DNA of 64,000 bases from Chlamydiales bacterium (GTDB lineage: Bacteria > Chlamydiota > Chlamydiia > Chlamydiales > JAAKFR01), in the NCBI GenBank assembly GCA_024233495.1, contig JACKPM010000002.1, positions 124,001 to 188,000 on the forward strand. Reading direction: 5' to 3'. This document shows positions 17,282 through 25,020 of this stretch, in pieces. The translations under genes and the position numbers were made by a program. The first letter of the stretch is position 1, and each line of letters opens with the position of its first letter. The notes under the pieces are model-generated. The model had not been told where the DNA came from and searched no databases. It was given only the letters and a program-made list of their open reading frames with translations.

Positions 17282-18052
17282 CTAAACTGATGAATACCAA
17301 CCAGAGGTGCGTTGAATAAAGCGGATGGGGATGCCCTCATCCGCTTTTTTTGTGCAACTCACAAAGCTTGAACCCGACCCAGTCATGAGAGCATTGCCAT
17401 AGCGCTTGATGAGCGCCTCTTTAAACTCTTTGAGGCGAGGCTCAACAGCAAAAGCGGGCTCCTCAAGGTCGTTTTTGCTATGCGCTTTCTTGAGCTTGAG
17501 TGCTTGGAAAACGCGCGCTGTGGAGACACCATAGCGAGGACAAAAGAGGTAACAGGGCTCCTCTTTGGGCATGGGGCACTCTTCAACGATCTCTCCCTTA
17601 GAGGTGCAAAGCGCGCTCCCCTTGGAAAAGAAGAAGGGGGCATCTGAGCTAATCTCTGCAGACCAAAGCTGCAGCTCCTTCTCGGATGCGGGTTCGCCTG
17701 CAAGCTGGTTGAGAGCGTAGAGGGTGGTGGCAACGTTGCTGGAGCCTCCCCCAAGGCCGCCACCTGTGGGGATCCTCTTTTCGATGTGGAGGTGAATAGG
17801 GCGCTCGATGCCTGTCTTCTTTTTAAAGAGCTCAAAGGCTTTCCAAACAAAGTTAGAGGGATCGCAGGGGATGTTTTCCGTTGAGCAGGAGAGAGCGTTT
17901 TGGGACGCCTCTGTGAATGTGAGCGTATCGCCAAGATCGATCGCTTGCATCAAAGTCTCTAAATTGTGAAAGCCGTCATCACGACGGCTTTTCACATGAA
18001 GATAGAGATTGATCTTCGCAGGAGAAAAGAGCTTAAGCTTTCTCTTCTTCAA
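17282..18052 (-). CDS. ispE: 4-diphosphocytidyl-2-C-methyl-D-erythritol kinase
   Basis: GHMP kinase of the non-mevalonate isoprenoid pathway, phosphorylating CDP-methylerythritol. Seen: FSPAKINLYLHVKSRRDDGFHNLETLMQAIDLGD (substrate motif), the ATP-binding glycine loop PTGGGLGGGSSNVA, and the late GSGSSFVS motif. Length 256 is slightly short of the usual ~285. The start overlaps the rplI 3' end by 20 bases; rpsF-rpsR-rplI-ispE is the order I recall from C. trachomatis (CT801-CT804). Confidence 0.95.
   Translation of the reverse strand: MKKRKLKLFSPAKINLYLHVKSRRDDGFHNLETLMQAIDLGDTLTFTEASQNALSCSTENIPCDPSNFVWKAFELFKKKTGIERPIHLHIEKRIPTGGGLGGGSSNVATTLYALNQLAGEPASEKELQLWSAEISSDAPFFFSKGSALCTSKGEIVEECPMPKEEPCYLFCPRYGVSTARVFQALKLKKAHSKNDLEEPAFAVEPRLKEFKEALIKRYGNALMTGSGSSFVSCTKKADEGIPIRFIQRTSGWYSSV
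17321..17351 (+). terminator. Rho-independent terminator lying inside convergent ispE
   Basis: GCGGATGGGG / CCCTCATCCGC forms a 10-bp stem (one G-T pair) with a 4-base loop ATGC, followed directly by seven T. It is oriented for the + strand gene ending at 17240 but is located within the last codons of ispE on the - strand, so the ispE C-terminus (EGIPIRFIQ) is encoded by the terminator hairpin. Confidence 0.85.
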
Positions 18053-18545
18053 CTTGAGCGACCACTTCTTCTCTCTTAACTACAACTTCTCCACCCTCTG
18101 GAGTCACTTTGAGCTTCACTTCAGCTTCAACGTTTTCCTTTAGACGAAGTTTGACCAGATGTGTTCCCAATGTTTTGATCGGGTGAGAGAGAAGGAGATT
18201 GCGTCTCTCGATCTCGTGCCCAGCATCTTTGAGTAGCTGCACAATTTCCATCTGAGTGACAGAGCCATACATTTTACCATCTGTGTCAACCTTCACCTCT
18301 TGGTGAAGCACCACTTCAGCCATCTTGCTGGCAAGCGCTTCGGCTTCTTTGCGGTCTACCTCAGCTTGCTTCGCGCGCTCCTCTTTGAGCTTTGCTTGCA
18401 TCTTGAGTGTGTGCTTATCGGCAATAAGGGCCTTCTTCTGAGGAAGGAGGAAGTTGCGGATAAAGCCTGGCTTCGCATTCATGACAATGTCGCCACTGCG
18501 GCCCAAACCGTCTACATCTTCTAGTAGTAGCAATTGCTGTCTCAT
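18033..18545 (-). CDS. rplI: 50S ribosomal protein L9
   Basis: A 170-residue L9. The N-terminal domain [40 protein letters not shown] is diagnostic; it is joined by a long helix to the C-terminal rRNA-binding domain ([20 protein letters not shown]...[13 protein letters not shown]). A Glu/Val-rich tail of about 20 residues extends past the usual end. Start overlaps rpsR stop by 4 bases; part of the S6-S18-L9-ispE operon. Confidence 0.97.
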   Translation of the reverse strand: MRQQLLLLEDVDGLGRSGDIVMNAKPGFIRNFLLPQKKALIADKHTLKMQAKLKEERAKQAEVDRKEAEALASKMAEVVLHQEVKVDTDGKMYGSVTQMEIVQLLKDAGHEIERRNLLLSHPIKTLGTHLVKLRLKENVEAEVKLKVTPEGGEVVVKREEVVAQVEEEKA

Positions 18546-18793
18546 TGTTCCTCCCCTACGAATGGTAGTAGTCCAATGTAGCGCGCTCTTTTGATCGCGG
18601 TGTTCAAATATCCTTGGAAGCGTGCAGAGACACCCGTAATGCGTCTGGGTAGGATCTTGCCGCGCTCTGTAATAAAGCGCTTGAGTGTCTCGACATCTTT
18701 ATAGTCGATACTCTTCCAACCAGCCGCCGTGAACGGGCATGACTTCCCACGCCTTTTACGAAACTCTATTGAGTTTGACGCCGATCTATTCAT
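18542..18793 (-). CDS. rpsR: 30S ribosomal protein S18
   Basis: An 83-residue S18: [44 protein letters not shown] and the end [10 protein letters not shown] are family signatures. Binds with S6 in the platform of the 30S subunit. Follows rpsF after 11 bases and overlaps rplI by 4 bases. Confidence 0.97.
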   Translation of the reverse strand: MNRSASNSIEFRKRRGKSCPFTAAGWKSIDYKDVETLKRFITERGKILPRRITGVSARFQGYLNTAIKRARYIGLLPFVGEEQ

Positions 18794-18804
18794 ATTGATT
18801 TCCT

Positions 18805-19134
18805 CTACTGTGGAAGTGGTTTAAATTCAATTTCCTCTTTCACTTCATCTGCGCGAAGCGTCATGAAACGAATAAGGTCTTCATTGAGATGGTAATCTTT
18901 CCAGAGCTCTTCTAGCGCTGTGCTTGGCGCAGAGAAGTAGAGCAAGTAGTAGTGCCCCTCTCTGAAACCACGCATCTCGTAGGCGAGTTTTTTCCGCCCT
19001 TGATCGTGCGTCTTGTGCACCTCGCCACCTTTTGCTTTGATGCCTTCGAGGATGCGCTCAAGCGCCTTCGAACGCGCACCTTCACTCAAAGTTGAGCTGA
19101 GAATATACATCCCTTCATATAGCTGTTTTTTCAT
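18805..19134 (-). CDS. rpsF: 30S ribosomal protein S6
   Basis: A 109-residue S6: [13 protein letters not shown] at the start, [22 protein letters not shown] in the middle and [14 protein letters not shown] near the end. First gene of the S6-S18-L9-ispE group; a 91-base gap separates it from pth, so a promoter may lie there. Typical gene order in chlamydiae. Confidence 0.97.
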   Translation of the reverse strand: MKKQLYEGMYILSSTLSEGARSKALERILEGIKAKGGEVHKTHDQGRKKLAYEMRGFREGHYYLLYFSAPSTALEELWKDYHLNEDLIRFMTLRADEVKEEIEFKPLPQ

Positions 19135-19225
19135 CTTTTCTACCCAGTTATATAGTGATTTAAAATTTCACTGTCGCAAGATTTTTGCTTCAGTAAGAAT
19201 CTTGCACCACTTAAATTTCAAACTA

Positions 19226-19816
19226 CTATAATGGACCGTACTCTCCAGCTTTGTGGATTGCACCGTCAATTCCTTCATCTAACCATTTCTCGAGAAGAGC
19301 TACTCCCCGCTCAACAAACGTAGGCAAAAGCTCCATCTCTTTTGCGTCGAAGGGGGCAAGCACAAAATCTTCGAGCATGCGCCCTTCCTTCTCTACAAAG
19401 GCCTCTTCATGGCCAATCCCCATCCGCAGACGGGGGTACTCTTGGCTTTGCAACGACTGCTCAATACTGCGCATCCCGTTGTGTCCACCTGTGCCGCCCC
19501 TCTTTCTCAAGCGGAAAGAGCCAAACTTCACATAGATATCGTCCACAATCACGATCACCTGCTCTAGAGGAATCTTATAATAGTGAACAAGCTTTATAAC
19601 CGCCTTCCCACTCAAATTCATGTAGGTGGTCGGGAGGAGCACTTCCACTTTTTTTTCGTTGTAGACTCCTGAGGCAATCTGCCCCTTCACCTTCCACCCC
19701 TTCTTAAAAGGGAAGCCACGTCTTGCGGCAAATGCGGCAGCTACCATGTAGCCCAAATTGTGCCGCGTCTTCTCATACTTCGTTCCTGGATTTCCAAGAC
19801 CTACAACGAGATGCAC
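19226..19816 (-). CDS. pth: Peptidyl-tRNA hydrolase
   Basis: Releases tRNA from peptidyl-tRNA that has dropped off ribosomes. Seen: LVVGLGNPGTKYEKTRHNLGYM (with the catalytic His of RHNLG), PTTYMNLSGKAV, VIVDDIYVKFGSFRLRKRGGTGGHNGMRSI, all conserved. Length 196 is normal. Start is GTG at 19816, sharing its G with the TAG stop of rplY (stop/start overlap), so translation is coupled. An ATG start is not available at the conserved position. Confidence 0.97.
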   Translation of the reverse strand: MHLVVGLGNPGTKYEKTRHNLGYMVAAAFAARRGFPFKKGWKVKGQIASGVYNEKKVEVLLPTTYMNLSGKAVIKLVHYYKIPLEQVIVIVDDIYVKFGSFRLRKRGGTGGHNGMRSIEQSLQSQEYPRLRMGIGHEEAFVEKEGRMLEDFVLAPFDAKEMELLPTFVERGVALLEKWLDEGIDGAIHKAGEYGPL

Positions 19817-20373
19817 TATCTTCTCGCAATCACAACAGCTACGTTATCGAGGGTGTCAACAGCGCTTACACCATCGGGAATCGCAATTTCGTTAAGGCGT
19901 TTTGCCTGACCAAGTGTCATCGCTTTCACATCGAGCTCAAAGCTATCAGGGATATTCTTTGGTAGTGTGCGCACACGCATCTGACGGATCACCTGACGGA
20001 TCACTCCACCGAGCTTCACTCCAGCACAATCCACCGTATTCACACAACGCACAGGAATGTTCAATGTGACTGGAACATCGTCGAAAAGCTCGATAAAATC
20101 CATGTGTACGATATTGTATGTAGTCACATGGTACTGAATATCTTTCACAAGAGCTTTTCTCTTCTTCCCATCAAGTGTGAGAGTGAAAACCTTCGAGCTC
20201 AATGTACCAGTAGGCACATGATTCAAAATTTTCTTGAACTCATTCCCATCCACCTCAATCTCAACCCCAGCCTCTCCTTTAGAGTAGAGGACTGCAGGGA
20301 TATTGCCTGCGCGACGGATCCGTTTTGCTTCTGATTTTTTGCCTTTTTCTCGGCTAGTGACTGTTAGTTCCAT
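19816..20373 (-). CDS. rplY: 50S ribosomal protein L25/general stress protein Ctc
   Basis: A 185-residue two-domain L25 (TL5/Ctc form) that binds 5S rRNA. Seen: RRAGNIPAVLYSKGEAGVEIEVDGNEF, VLVKDIQYHVTTYNIVHMDFIEL (5S-binding domain) and a C-terminal beta domain ending VDTLDNVAVVIARR. Preceded by AGGGAGAAC as ribosome site. Adjacent pth overlaps its stop codon by one base, the order known as ctc-pth in Chlamydia (CT799-CT800). Confidence 0.95.
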   Translation of the reverse strand: MELTVTSREKGKKSEAKRIRRAGNIPAVLYSKGEAGVEIEVDGNEFKKILNHVPTGTLSSKVFTLTLDGKKRKALVKDIQYHVTTYNIVHMDFIELFDDVPVTLNIPVRCVNTVDCAGVKLGGVIRQVIRQMRVRTLPKNIPDSFELDVKAMTLGQAKRLNEIAIPDGVSAVDTLDNVAVVIARR

Positions 20374-20418
20374 ATGGAGTTCTCCCTAAAAGTGGTCCAG
20401 TATAGTGCAACATTCCTT

Positions 20419-21342
20419 TTATGAAAAGATAGAAGATATGGAATCGGCCGAAATGATGCGGTCAATTGCCTCGGCAAAGATGTGGCTGACAGAAACATCT
20501 TGAATTTTTGTACTCTCCCGTGGAAGAGGAACAGTATCTCCTCTAAAAATTCTTTGAATTGCGCTCTTTTCAAATTTTTCGATCGCATTATTGACAAGAA
20601 GGCCATGGGTGAAAGCCGCAAAAATAGATCTAGCTCCCGCCTTCTCGCACACCTCCGAAGCCTTTATAAGTGTTCCTCCTGTGGAGCACATATCATCGAC
20701 AAGCAGAACTGGACGCCCCTTAACATCGGCTCCAATAATCGAGTGGATCTCCACCTCTTCTGTGCTTTTGCGCCTCTTGTCCATTACGCCATACTCGACG
20801 CCCAAATCGGTGGCATAGGCGCGCGCAATCTTGATAGCACCCAGGTCAGGGGCAATCACGATCAAGTTAGGAAGGTCTAGCTTGCGCACCTCATCGGCAA
20901 TCGGAGGGCGTCCGTAGAGATTGTCCACAGGAATGTCGAAAAAGCCTTGAATCTGTCCCGCATGCAGATCCATTGTCAACACACGCGTCGCACCTGCTGT
21001 TGTCAAAAGATTCGCCACCAACTTTGCCGTAATTGGCACGCGAGGACGATCCTTCCGATCTTGCCTTGAGTAGCCAAAATAGGGCAACACCGCTACGATT
21101 GAATTTGCAGAAGCGCGCTTCAATGCATCGATCATGATGAGCAGCTCCATCAACATGTAGTTGGGCTCACCTGCAATTGACTGCGTCACAAAGACATCGC
21201 GACCACGCACGTTGTTTTCGATTTGGACAGAAATTTCGCGATCAGGAAATGGGGTGAAATGCACTCTTCCAAGCGTTGTGCGCAAATGACTTGCGAGCTT
21301 GTGGGCAAACTCTGGATGCGAGGTTCCCGAAAAAAGAAGCAT
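20419..21342 (-). CDS. prs: Ribose-phosphate pyrophosphokinase
   Basis: Makes PRPP from ribose-5-phosphate and ATP. Seen: FTPFPDREISVQIENNVRGRDVFVTQSI, IMIDALKRASANSIVAVLPYFGYSRQDRKD (ATP-binding), and the PRPP loop VLLVDDMCSTGGTL. Length 307 is normal. The ATG at 21342 aligns with the usual N-terminus (MLLFSGTSHPEF vs the family MKLFxGxxxPEL) and directly abuts the discriminator base of tRNA-Gln at 21343, leaving no room for a ribosome site. Probably transcribed together with the tRNA. Chlamydiaceae lack this gene as far as I recall; it suggests more independent nucleotide metabolism. Confidence 0.95.
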   Translation of the reverse strand: MLLFSGTSHPEFAHKLASHLRTTLGRVHFTPFPDREISVQIENNVRGRDVFVTQSIAGEPNYMLMELLIMIDALKRASANSIVAVLPYFGYSRQDRKDRPRVPITAKLVANLLTTAGATRVLTMDLHAGQIQGFFDIPVDNLYGRPPIADEVRKLDLPNLIVIAPDLGAIKIARAYATDLGVEYGVMDKRRKSTEEVEIHSIIGADVKGRPVLLVDDMCSTGGTLIKASEVCEKAGARSIFAAFTHGLLVNNAIEKFEKSAIQRIFRGDTVPLPRESTKIQDVSVSHIFAEAIDRIISADSISSIFS

Positions 21343-21414
21343 TTGGGGTGGAAGGATTCGAACCTCCGATACACGGTACCAAAAACCGCTGCCTTACCGC
21401 TTGGCTACACCCCA
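21343..21414 (-). tRNA. tRNA-Gln (anticodon TTG)
   Basis: Cloverleaf on the - strand: acceptor TGGGGTG/CACCCCA, D arm with AAGCGGTAAGG, anticodon stem GCGGT/ACCGT around loop TTTTGGT (anticodon TTG), T arm GGAGG-TTCGAAT-CCTTCC, discriminator A. No CCA is encoded: the next three bases are the ATG of prs. Confidence 0.95.
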
Positions 21415-21487
21415 ATATGAGCAGAGATCTTACTGCTAGAGCAAATTTCCATCAACAACAAATCTTTTTTTAACTATTGTGACAGCT

Positions 21488-22864
21488 ATGCGTATTGTGC
21501 ACATCGCATCTGAATTTGCTCCACTTGCGAAGGTGGGTGGGATGAGCGACGTCTTACTTGGCCTTGCGCGCGCGACAGTTGAAGCTGGTCACGACGTTAC
21601 CGTTATCCTCCCCAAATACAGCTCTATTGACACCCCATGTGAGAAACTACAAGACTTCGCCTACACCTACGACGGCAATGTCTGCCGCAACACAATCTTT
21701 CTTGCTCAGTACGAATCGATTCCCCTACTTCTTTTTGAGACGCATACGCCTCACAAATTCTTTTGCCGCCCTAACATTTATGGCGAAAAAGATGATGCTG
21801 ACCGGTACGCTTATTTTTCAAAACTCGTCGCTAGCTATCTCAATACGCGCACGCCTCCTGATGCGATTCATGTACATGATTGGCATACAGCACTTGTTGC
21901 CCACCTCTACAAAAAATGCCGTTCGATCCTCACTATTCACAACCTCGCCTACCCTGGCGACTGTGGATTCGACACGCTCCAGAAAGTGGGCCTCTCTAAA
22001 GAGCAGGCCGAACCCTTTAAATTCAACGATTACTACTCTCTTTTGCAAGCAGGGATCGTTTCTGCTGACCATATCACCACTGTCTCTCCCACCTATGCAA
22101 AAGAGATTCTTACGCCTGAACTTGGAGGAAGGTTTTTCCCCTTGCTCAATGAAACGCGAGAGAAGCTCTCTGGTGTGCTCAATGGTATTGACTACACGTA
22201 CTGGAATCCTGAAAACGACCCCCACCTCCCCTTTCACTACAACGCGCACAACTTGGAAGGAAAAAAGCTAACGCAGCAAGAGGTTCGCAAACGATTTAAA
22301 CTCAGAGAGAAAAATGCCCCTATTGTTGGAGCTGTCGCCCGCCTTGTACCCCAAAAGGGGCCAAAGCTCATTGAAGCTGCACTTAAAAAGTGTGTGGCTG
22401 AGGGAGGGCAATTCCTCCTTGTGGGCTCAGCAAGTGACCCGGAAACCGAACATCAATTCAAAGCGCTCAAAGAGCACTATGAAAAGAGTCGCGATGTACA
22501 CATCGAACTCAGCTACAACGAAGCGCTTGCTCACCTTGTCTTTGCTGCTAGCGACCTACTCATTGTCCCGTCACTTTTTGAACCGTGTGGATTGACTCAG
22601 ATGATCGCCATGCGCTATGGCACAGTGCCTCTTGTCCGTTCTACTGGGGGGCTCGCTGATACAGTCACTGAGCAAAATGGCTTTACATTTTTACCCCCAA
22701 CTCCTGAAGCAGTTGAAGCAACTCTCTTATCCGCATTTTCTTGCTGGAAGCAAACCCCAGAGAAGTGGAGCGCACTTGTTGCAAAAGGGATGCGCGAAGA
22801 CTTTAGCTGGAAAAAACCGAGCGAACGCTACTTAGAGCTTTATCAACTCCATTGCACCTTTTGA
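21488..22864 (+). CDS. glgA: Glycogen synthase
   Basis: ADP-glucose-dependent GT5 glycogen synthase (458 residues). Seen: MRIVHIASEFAPLAKVGGMSDV (the KVGGL ADP-glucose motif), HVHDWHTALV, LTIHNLAYPG, GVLNGIDYTYWNPE, GAVARLVPQKG, and the catalytic EPCGLTQMIAMRYGTVPLVRSTGGLADTV block. I choose the ATG at 21488; the GTG at 21479 adds only MTA. No Shine-Dalgarno is visible. Glycogen metabolism is a general chlamydial trait. The 3' end overlaps that of the convergent protease gene by 22 bases. Confidence 0.96.
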   Translation: MRIVHIASEFAPLAKVGGMSDVLLGLARATVEAGHDVTVILPKYSSIDTPCEKLQDFAYTYDGNVCRNTIFLAQYESIPLLLFETHTPHKFFCRPNIYGEKDDADRYAYFSKLVASYLNTRTPPDAIHVHDWHTALVAHLYKKCRSILTIHNLAYPGDCGFDTLQKVGLSKEQAEPFKFNDYYSLLQAGIVSADHITTVSPTYAKEILTPELGGRFFPLLNETREKLSGVLNGIDYTYWNPENDPHLPFHYNAHNLEGKKLTQQEVRKRFKLREKNAPIVGAVARLVPQKGPKLIEAALKKCVAEGGQFLLVGSASDPETEHQFKALKEHYEKSRDVHIELSYNEALAHLVFAASDLLIVPSLFEPCGLTQMIAMRYGTVPLVRSTGGLADTVTEQNGFTFLPPTPEAVEATLLSAFSCWKQTPEKWSALVAKGMREDFSWKKPSERYLELYQLHCTF

Positions 22865-24042
22865 AAATCATCATCATCATCAGAACTAGGAGTTAGGGGA
22901 ACAGCCGTTGCCTCCCTTCTAGTACTCTCAGAAAGCTGTGAGTCAAGCAGCCCCAAATCACGCATCAGCTCAGTGCGATATCTTACCTCTTGCCTAGAAT
23001 CCAGCAGAATATTTTCAGCTTGAGTACCTGCTAATCTTTCTTGCCTCCACTTGCATACCATCACCCCACACGTGTGATTGTCATGCTGCATCTTCACCGT
23101 GTTCTCCCACACAGTATATGACCTACTACCGCCATAGAATTTAACCGCTCTGCAAATGAAATCTGGCAAAAGCTCTCCCGTCGATGTGAGCCTAGCACTT
23201 GACCGATCCATTACTGTGAGTCCTTTTGGATCGAAGTACTCAACAATACGCTCCCTATGATTGATGAAAAGCGTCACTACGTGATCGATCGAAAGATCAC
23301 CGCCACGAAGGACGATGTCAATTGCTGTGTAATCCGCGTCGGGGATTGGATCAAGGAGGTCATCGTGTATCTGCGTCAGCCCAACATATTGAAGCTTTGG
23401 GTATCGTTGCGTTTGATATCCGCCATACTGCTTGTTTTCCACGCCACTCAGAGCGATACATCTACCCCATTTTGAAGTTCTCTGACTCACCTCACTGTCT
23501 GGAACTACATTTGCAGCAACATTGCGCGTACGTATGAGATCACCCGGTGCTACTCGACTCCATCCCCACCTATGCCAATCGGCAAGCGCAAAAGTCAAGT
23601 TTGCAGGAGGGAGGACCTCTTCAAACCCCTCTTCCTCCTCAGATTCCTGAGGACTACCAAATACAGGATCGTCTTCCTCTTCACCGTCACTGGTATCCGG
23701 GGTGCGAAAATCTAGCGAAAAGCAGTCTGCTCTGGAAGAGGAAGAGCCTCTAGGAGGAGGAGCGCCTACGGGCGCTGTTGGGGATTGAGCGGTCATCCTA
23801 GTTCGGGAACGAATCACAAGAACACCACCCCCTATTGCCAAACATCCCACCCCTACAGCAGTCGCTGCAATCGCCCCACCCATGGAAACTTTGGCAAATA
23901 TGCTAAATTTCCCAAATGTCATCCCCCCGGCAACAACAGCAGCAGCTCCAATCGCTGCTAAGGCAACTCCAAGACATATGGGAGCACTTCTCTTAGGAGA
24001 CTCACCTTTGGCTGGCCCTAAACACTCACAAACCCTTGTCAT
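22843..24042 (-). CDS. Putative CE-clan cysteine protease with N-terminal membrane anchor (deubiquitinase-like)
   Basis: A 399-residue protein. N-terminal: two hydrophobic helices (about residues 21-40 and 53-77), then a Pro/Ser and acidic linker (about 85-145, including EEEDD and SEEEEGFEE). C-terminal: residues 150-350 carry the order and spacing of a CE-clan (Ulp1/SENP/ChlaDub) catalytic site: His254 in SIDHVVTLFINHRERIVEYFDP, Asp271 in YFDPKG, Gln319 in MQHDNHTCGV, Cys325. C. trachomatis ChlaDub1/2 also join N-terminal membrane segment(s) and Pro-rich linker to such a domain and remove ubiquitin/NEDD8 in the host. Function here is inferred from the motif pattern. Overlaps glgA 3' end by 22 bases. 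Type III secretion is assumed, not visible. Confidence 0.72.
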   Translation of the reverse strand: MTRVCECLGPAKGESPKRSAPICLGVALAAIGAAAVVAGGMTFGKFSIFAKVSMGGAIAATAVGVGCLAIGGGVLVIRSRTRMTAQSPTAPVGAPPPRGSSSSRADCFSLDFRTPDTSDGEEEDDPVFGSPQESEEEEGFEEVLPPANLTFALADWHRWGWSRVAPGDLIRTRNVAANVVPDSEVSQRTSKWGRCIALSGVENKQYGGYQTQRYPKLQYVGLTQIHDDLLDPIPDADYTAIDIVLRGGDLSIDHVVTLFINHRERIVEYFDPKGLTVMDRSSARLTSTGELLPDFICRAVKFYGGSRSYTVWENTVKMQHDNHTCGVMVCKWRQERLAGTQAENILLDSRQEVRYRTELMRDLGLLDSQLSESTRREATAVPLTPSSDDDDDFQKVQWS

Positions 24043-24084
24043 ATAGGATATTATAACATGGTCAGAAAAAGATTTAAATTAAAC

Positions 24085-24429
24085 TTATTTTTTGAAGAAT
24101 AGAAAGAGAATGTAGAGTGCACTGAGAGCTGAAACCACAATCCCAACAGTAAGCATCCAGTTAGCTAAAGTGGCATAACCAGAGGCTTCTTGCCTCTTCT
24201 CATTGAGCTGCCCATCGGCATAGCTCGAGACTGCACTCCCCACTGGGGCAGTTTCGGGCATCACGCTGAGCACTTCACTAGCTGTATCAACCCCTCTTTG
24301 AACCTGAGCGATGCGCGCTCTTCCTGAGCTCACCTGTCCCTTGATGACACCTCCCCAAATGATGAGCCCCACACCACAGAGTAAGACGATGGCAGCGGTT
24401 GTCAATTTTGTCGACTTATTATTATTCAT
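24085..24429 (-). CDS. Small two-helix membrane protein
   Basis: A 114-residue protein of unknown function. Two hydrophobic helices near the ends (about residues 11-27 and 91-111, ending LYILFLFFKK) flank a hydrophilic middle. I start it at the ATG at 24429 (MNNNKSTKL), which has GGAGAGG about 5 bases upstream; the longer frame to 24495 would read into the inverted-repeat element border. Lies just downstream of the protease gene's start in the opposite sense of reading order (same strand, upstream of it), so the two may be one transcription unit separated by 42 bases. Confidence 0.65.
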   Translation of the reverse strand: MNNNKSTKLTTAAIVLLCGVGLIIWGGVIKGQVSSGRARIAQVQRGVDTASEVLSVMPETAPVGSAVSSYADGQLNEKRQEASGYATLANWMLTVGIVVSALSALYILFLFFKK

Positions 24430-24496
24430 AGAACCTCTCCTTTGGAGAAAGAGAAGCAAGAAACGTACCAAAATCTCAGGGGAACAATAAATCATA

Positions 24497-24653
24497 TAGT
24501 CAAATCGGTTGAAAATTTTACAAATTCATACCATTTGGCTTCACCAAAGATTGCGCTCGTTCTCATAGACCAAAATGGTCTAAGTCAAACTCCGCGCTTA
24601 CTTTGGCTTTGCCATCTGGCACGAATTTGTAAAATTTTCAACCGATTTGACTA
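24497..24653. mobile_element. MITE-like element, family 1, copy 1
   Basis: A 157-bp palindromic element with terminal inverted repeats of about 32 bases (TAGTCAAATCGGTTGAAAAT... and its complement), TA dinucleotides on both sides (24495-24496 and 24654-24655), and a near-symmetric interior. No coding capacity. A second copy lies in inverted orientation at 31890-32047. TA borders suggest mobilisation by an IS630/mariner-type transposase not present in the window. Confidence 0.88.
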
Positions 24654-24662
24654 TAAAAAGTG

Positions 24663-24999
24663 GGGGGGAGAGGAAAATAAGCTGGATTCTGTCGTGCGCA
24701 ATCATTCCTCTAGGCAAAGCGTCACCGCTCTGCTCAAGCGAATCTGCGAGGCGCTATAGTGGGGGAACCAACACCTCTCTCTTGCTTCGGATAGGGTTTA
24801 CATCTCCACACAGCTTGCGCTGCATGCGCTTGACCCACTAGGTCAAGATTTTCATCCTGCTCCGCAAATGCGGACGGCGTGTTTTCTGTTGCACTTTCCG
24901 TAGCCTTACGGCCCCCAGCGTTTCACTGGTATCCTCCCCTACGAAGTCCAGACTTTCCTCATTTGATAAAAGCCAAATGCGATTGCGTTTTCCTCTCCC
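24663..24999 (-). ncRNA. rnpB: RNase P RNA
   Basis: Catalytic RNA of RNase P, on the - strand. Diagnostic parts: GAGGAAAGTCTGGACTTC near the 5' end, the AACGCTGGGGGCCGTAAGG segment, GCAACAGAAAACA, and the 3' end GACAGAATCCAGCTTAT. The P1 helix is formed by GGGAGAGGAAAA at the 5' end and TTTTCCTCTCCC at the 3' end. It starts about 20 bases after the CT398-type gene, so may be co-transcribed or use a promoter inside that gene. Its 3' end lies about 10 bases from a MITE-like element. Confidence 0.93.
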
Positions 25000-25020
25000 A
25001 TTCCCAAAACTGGGGTGATA

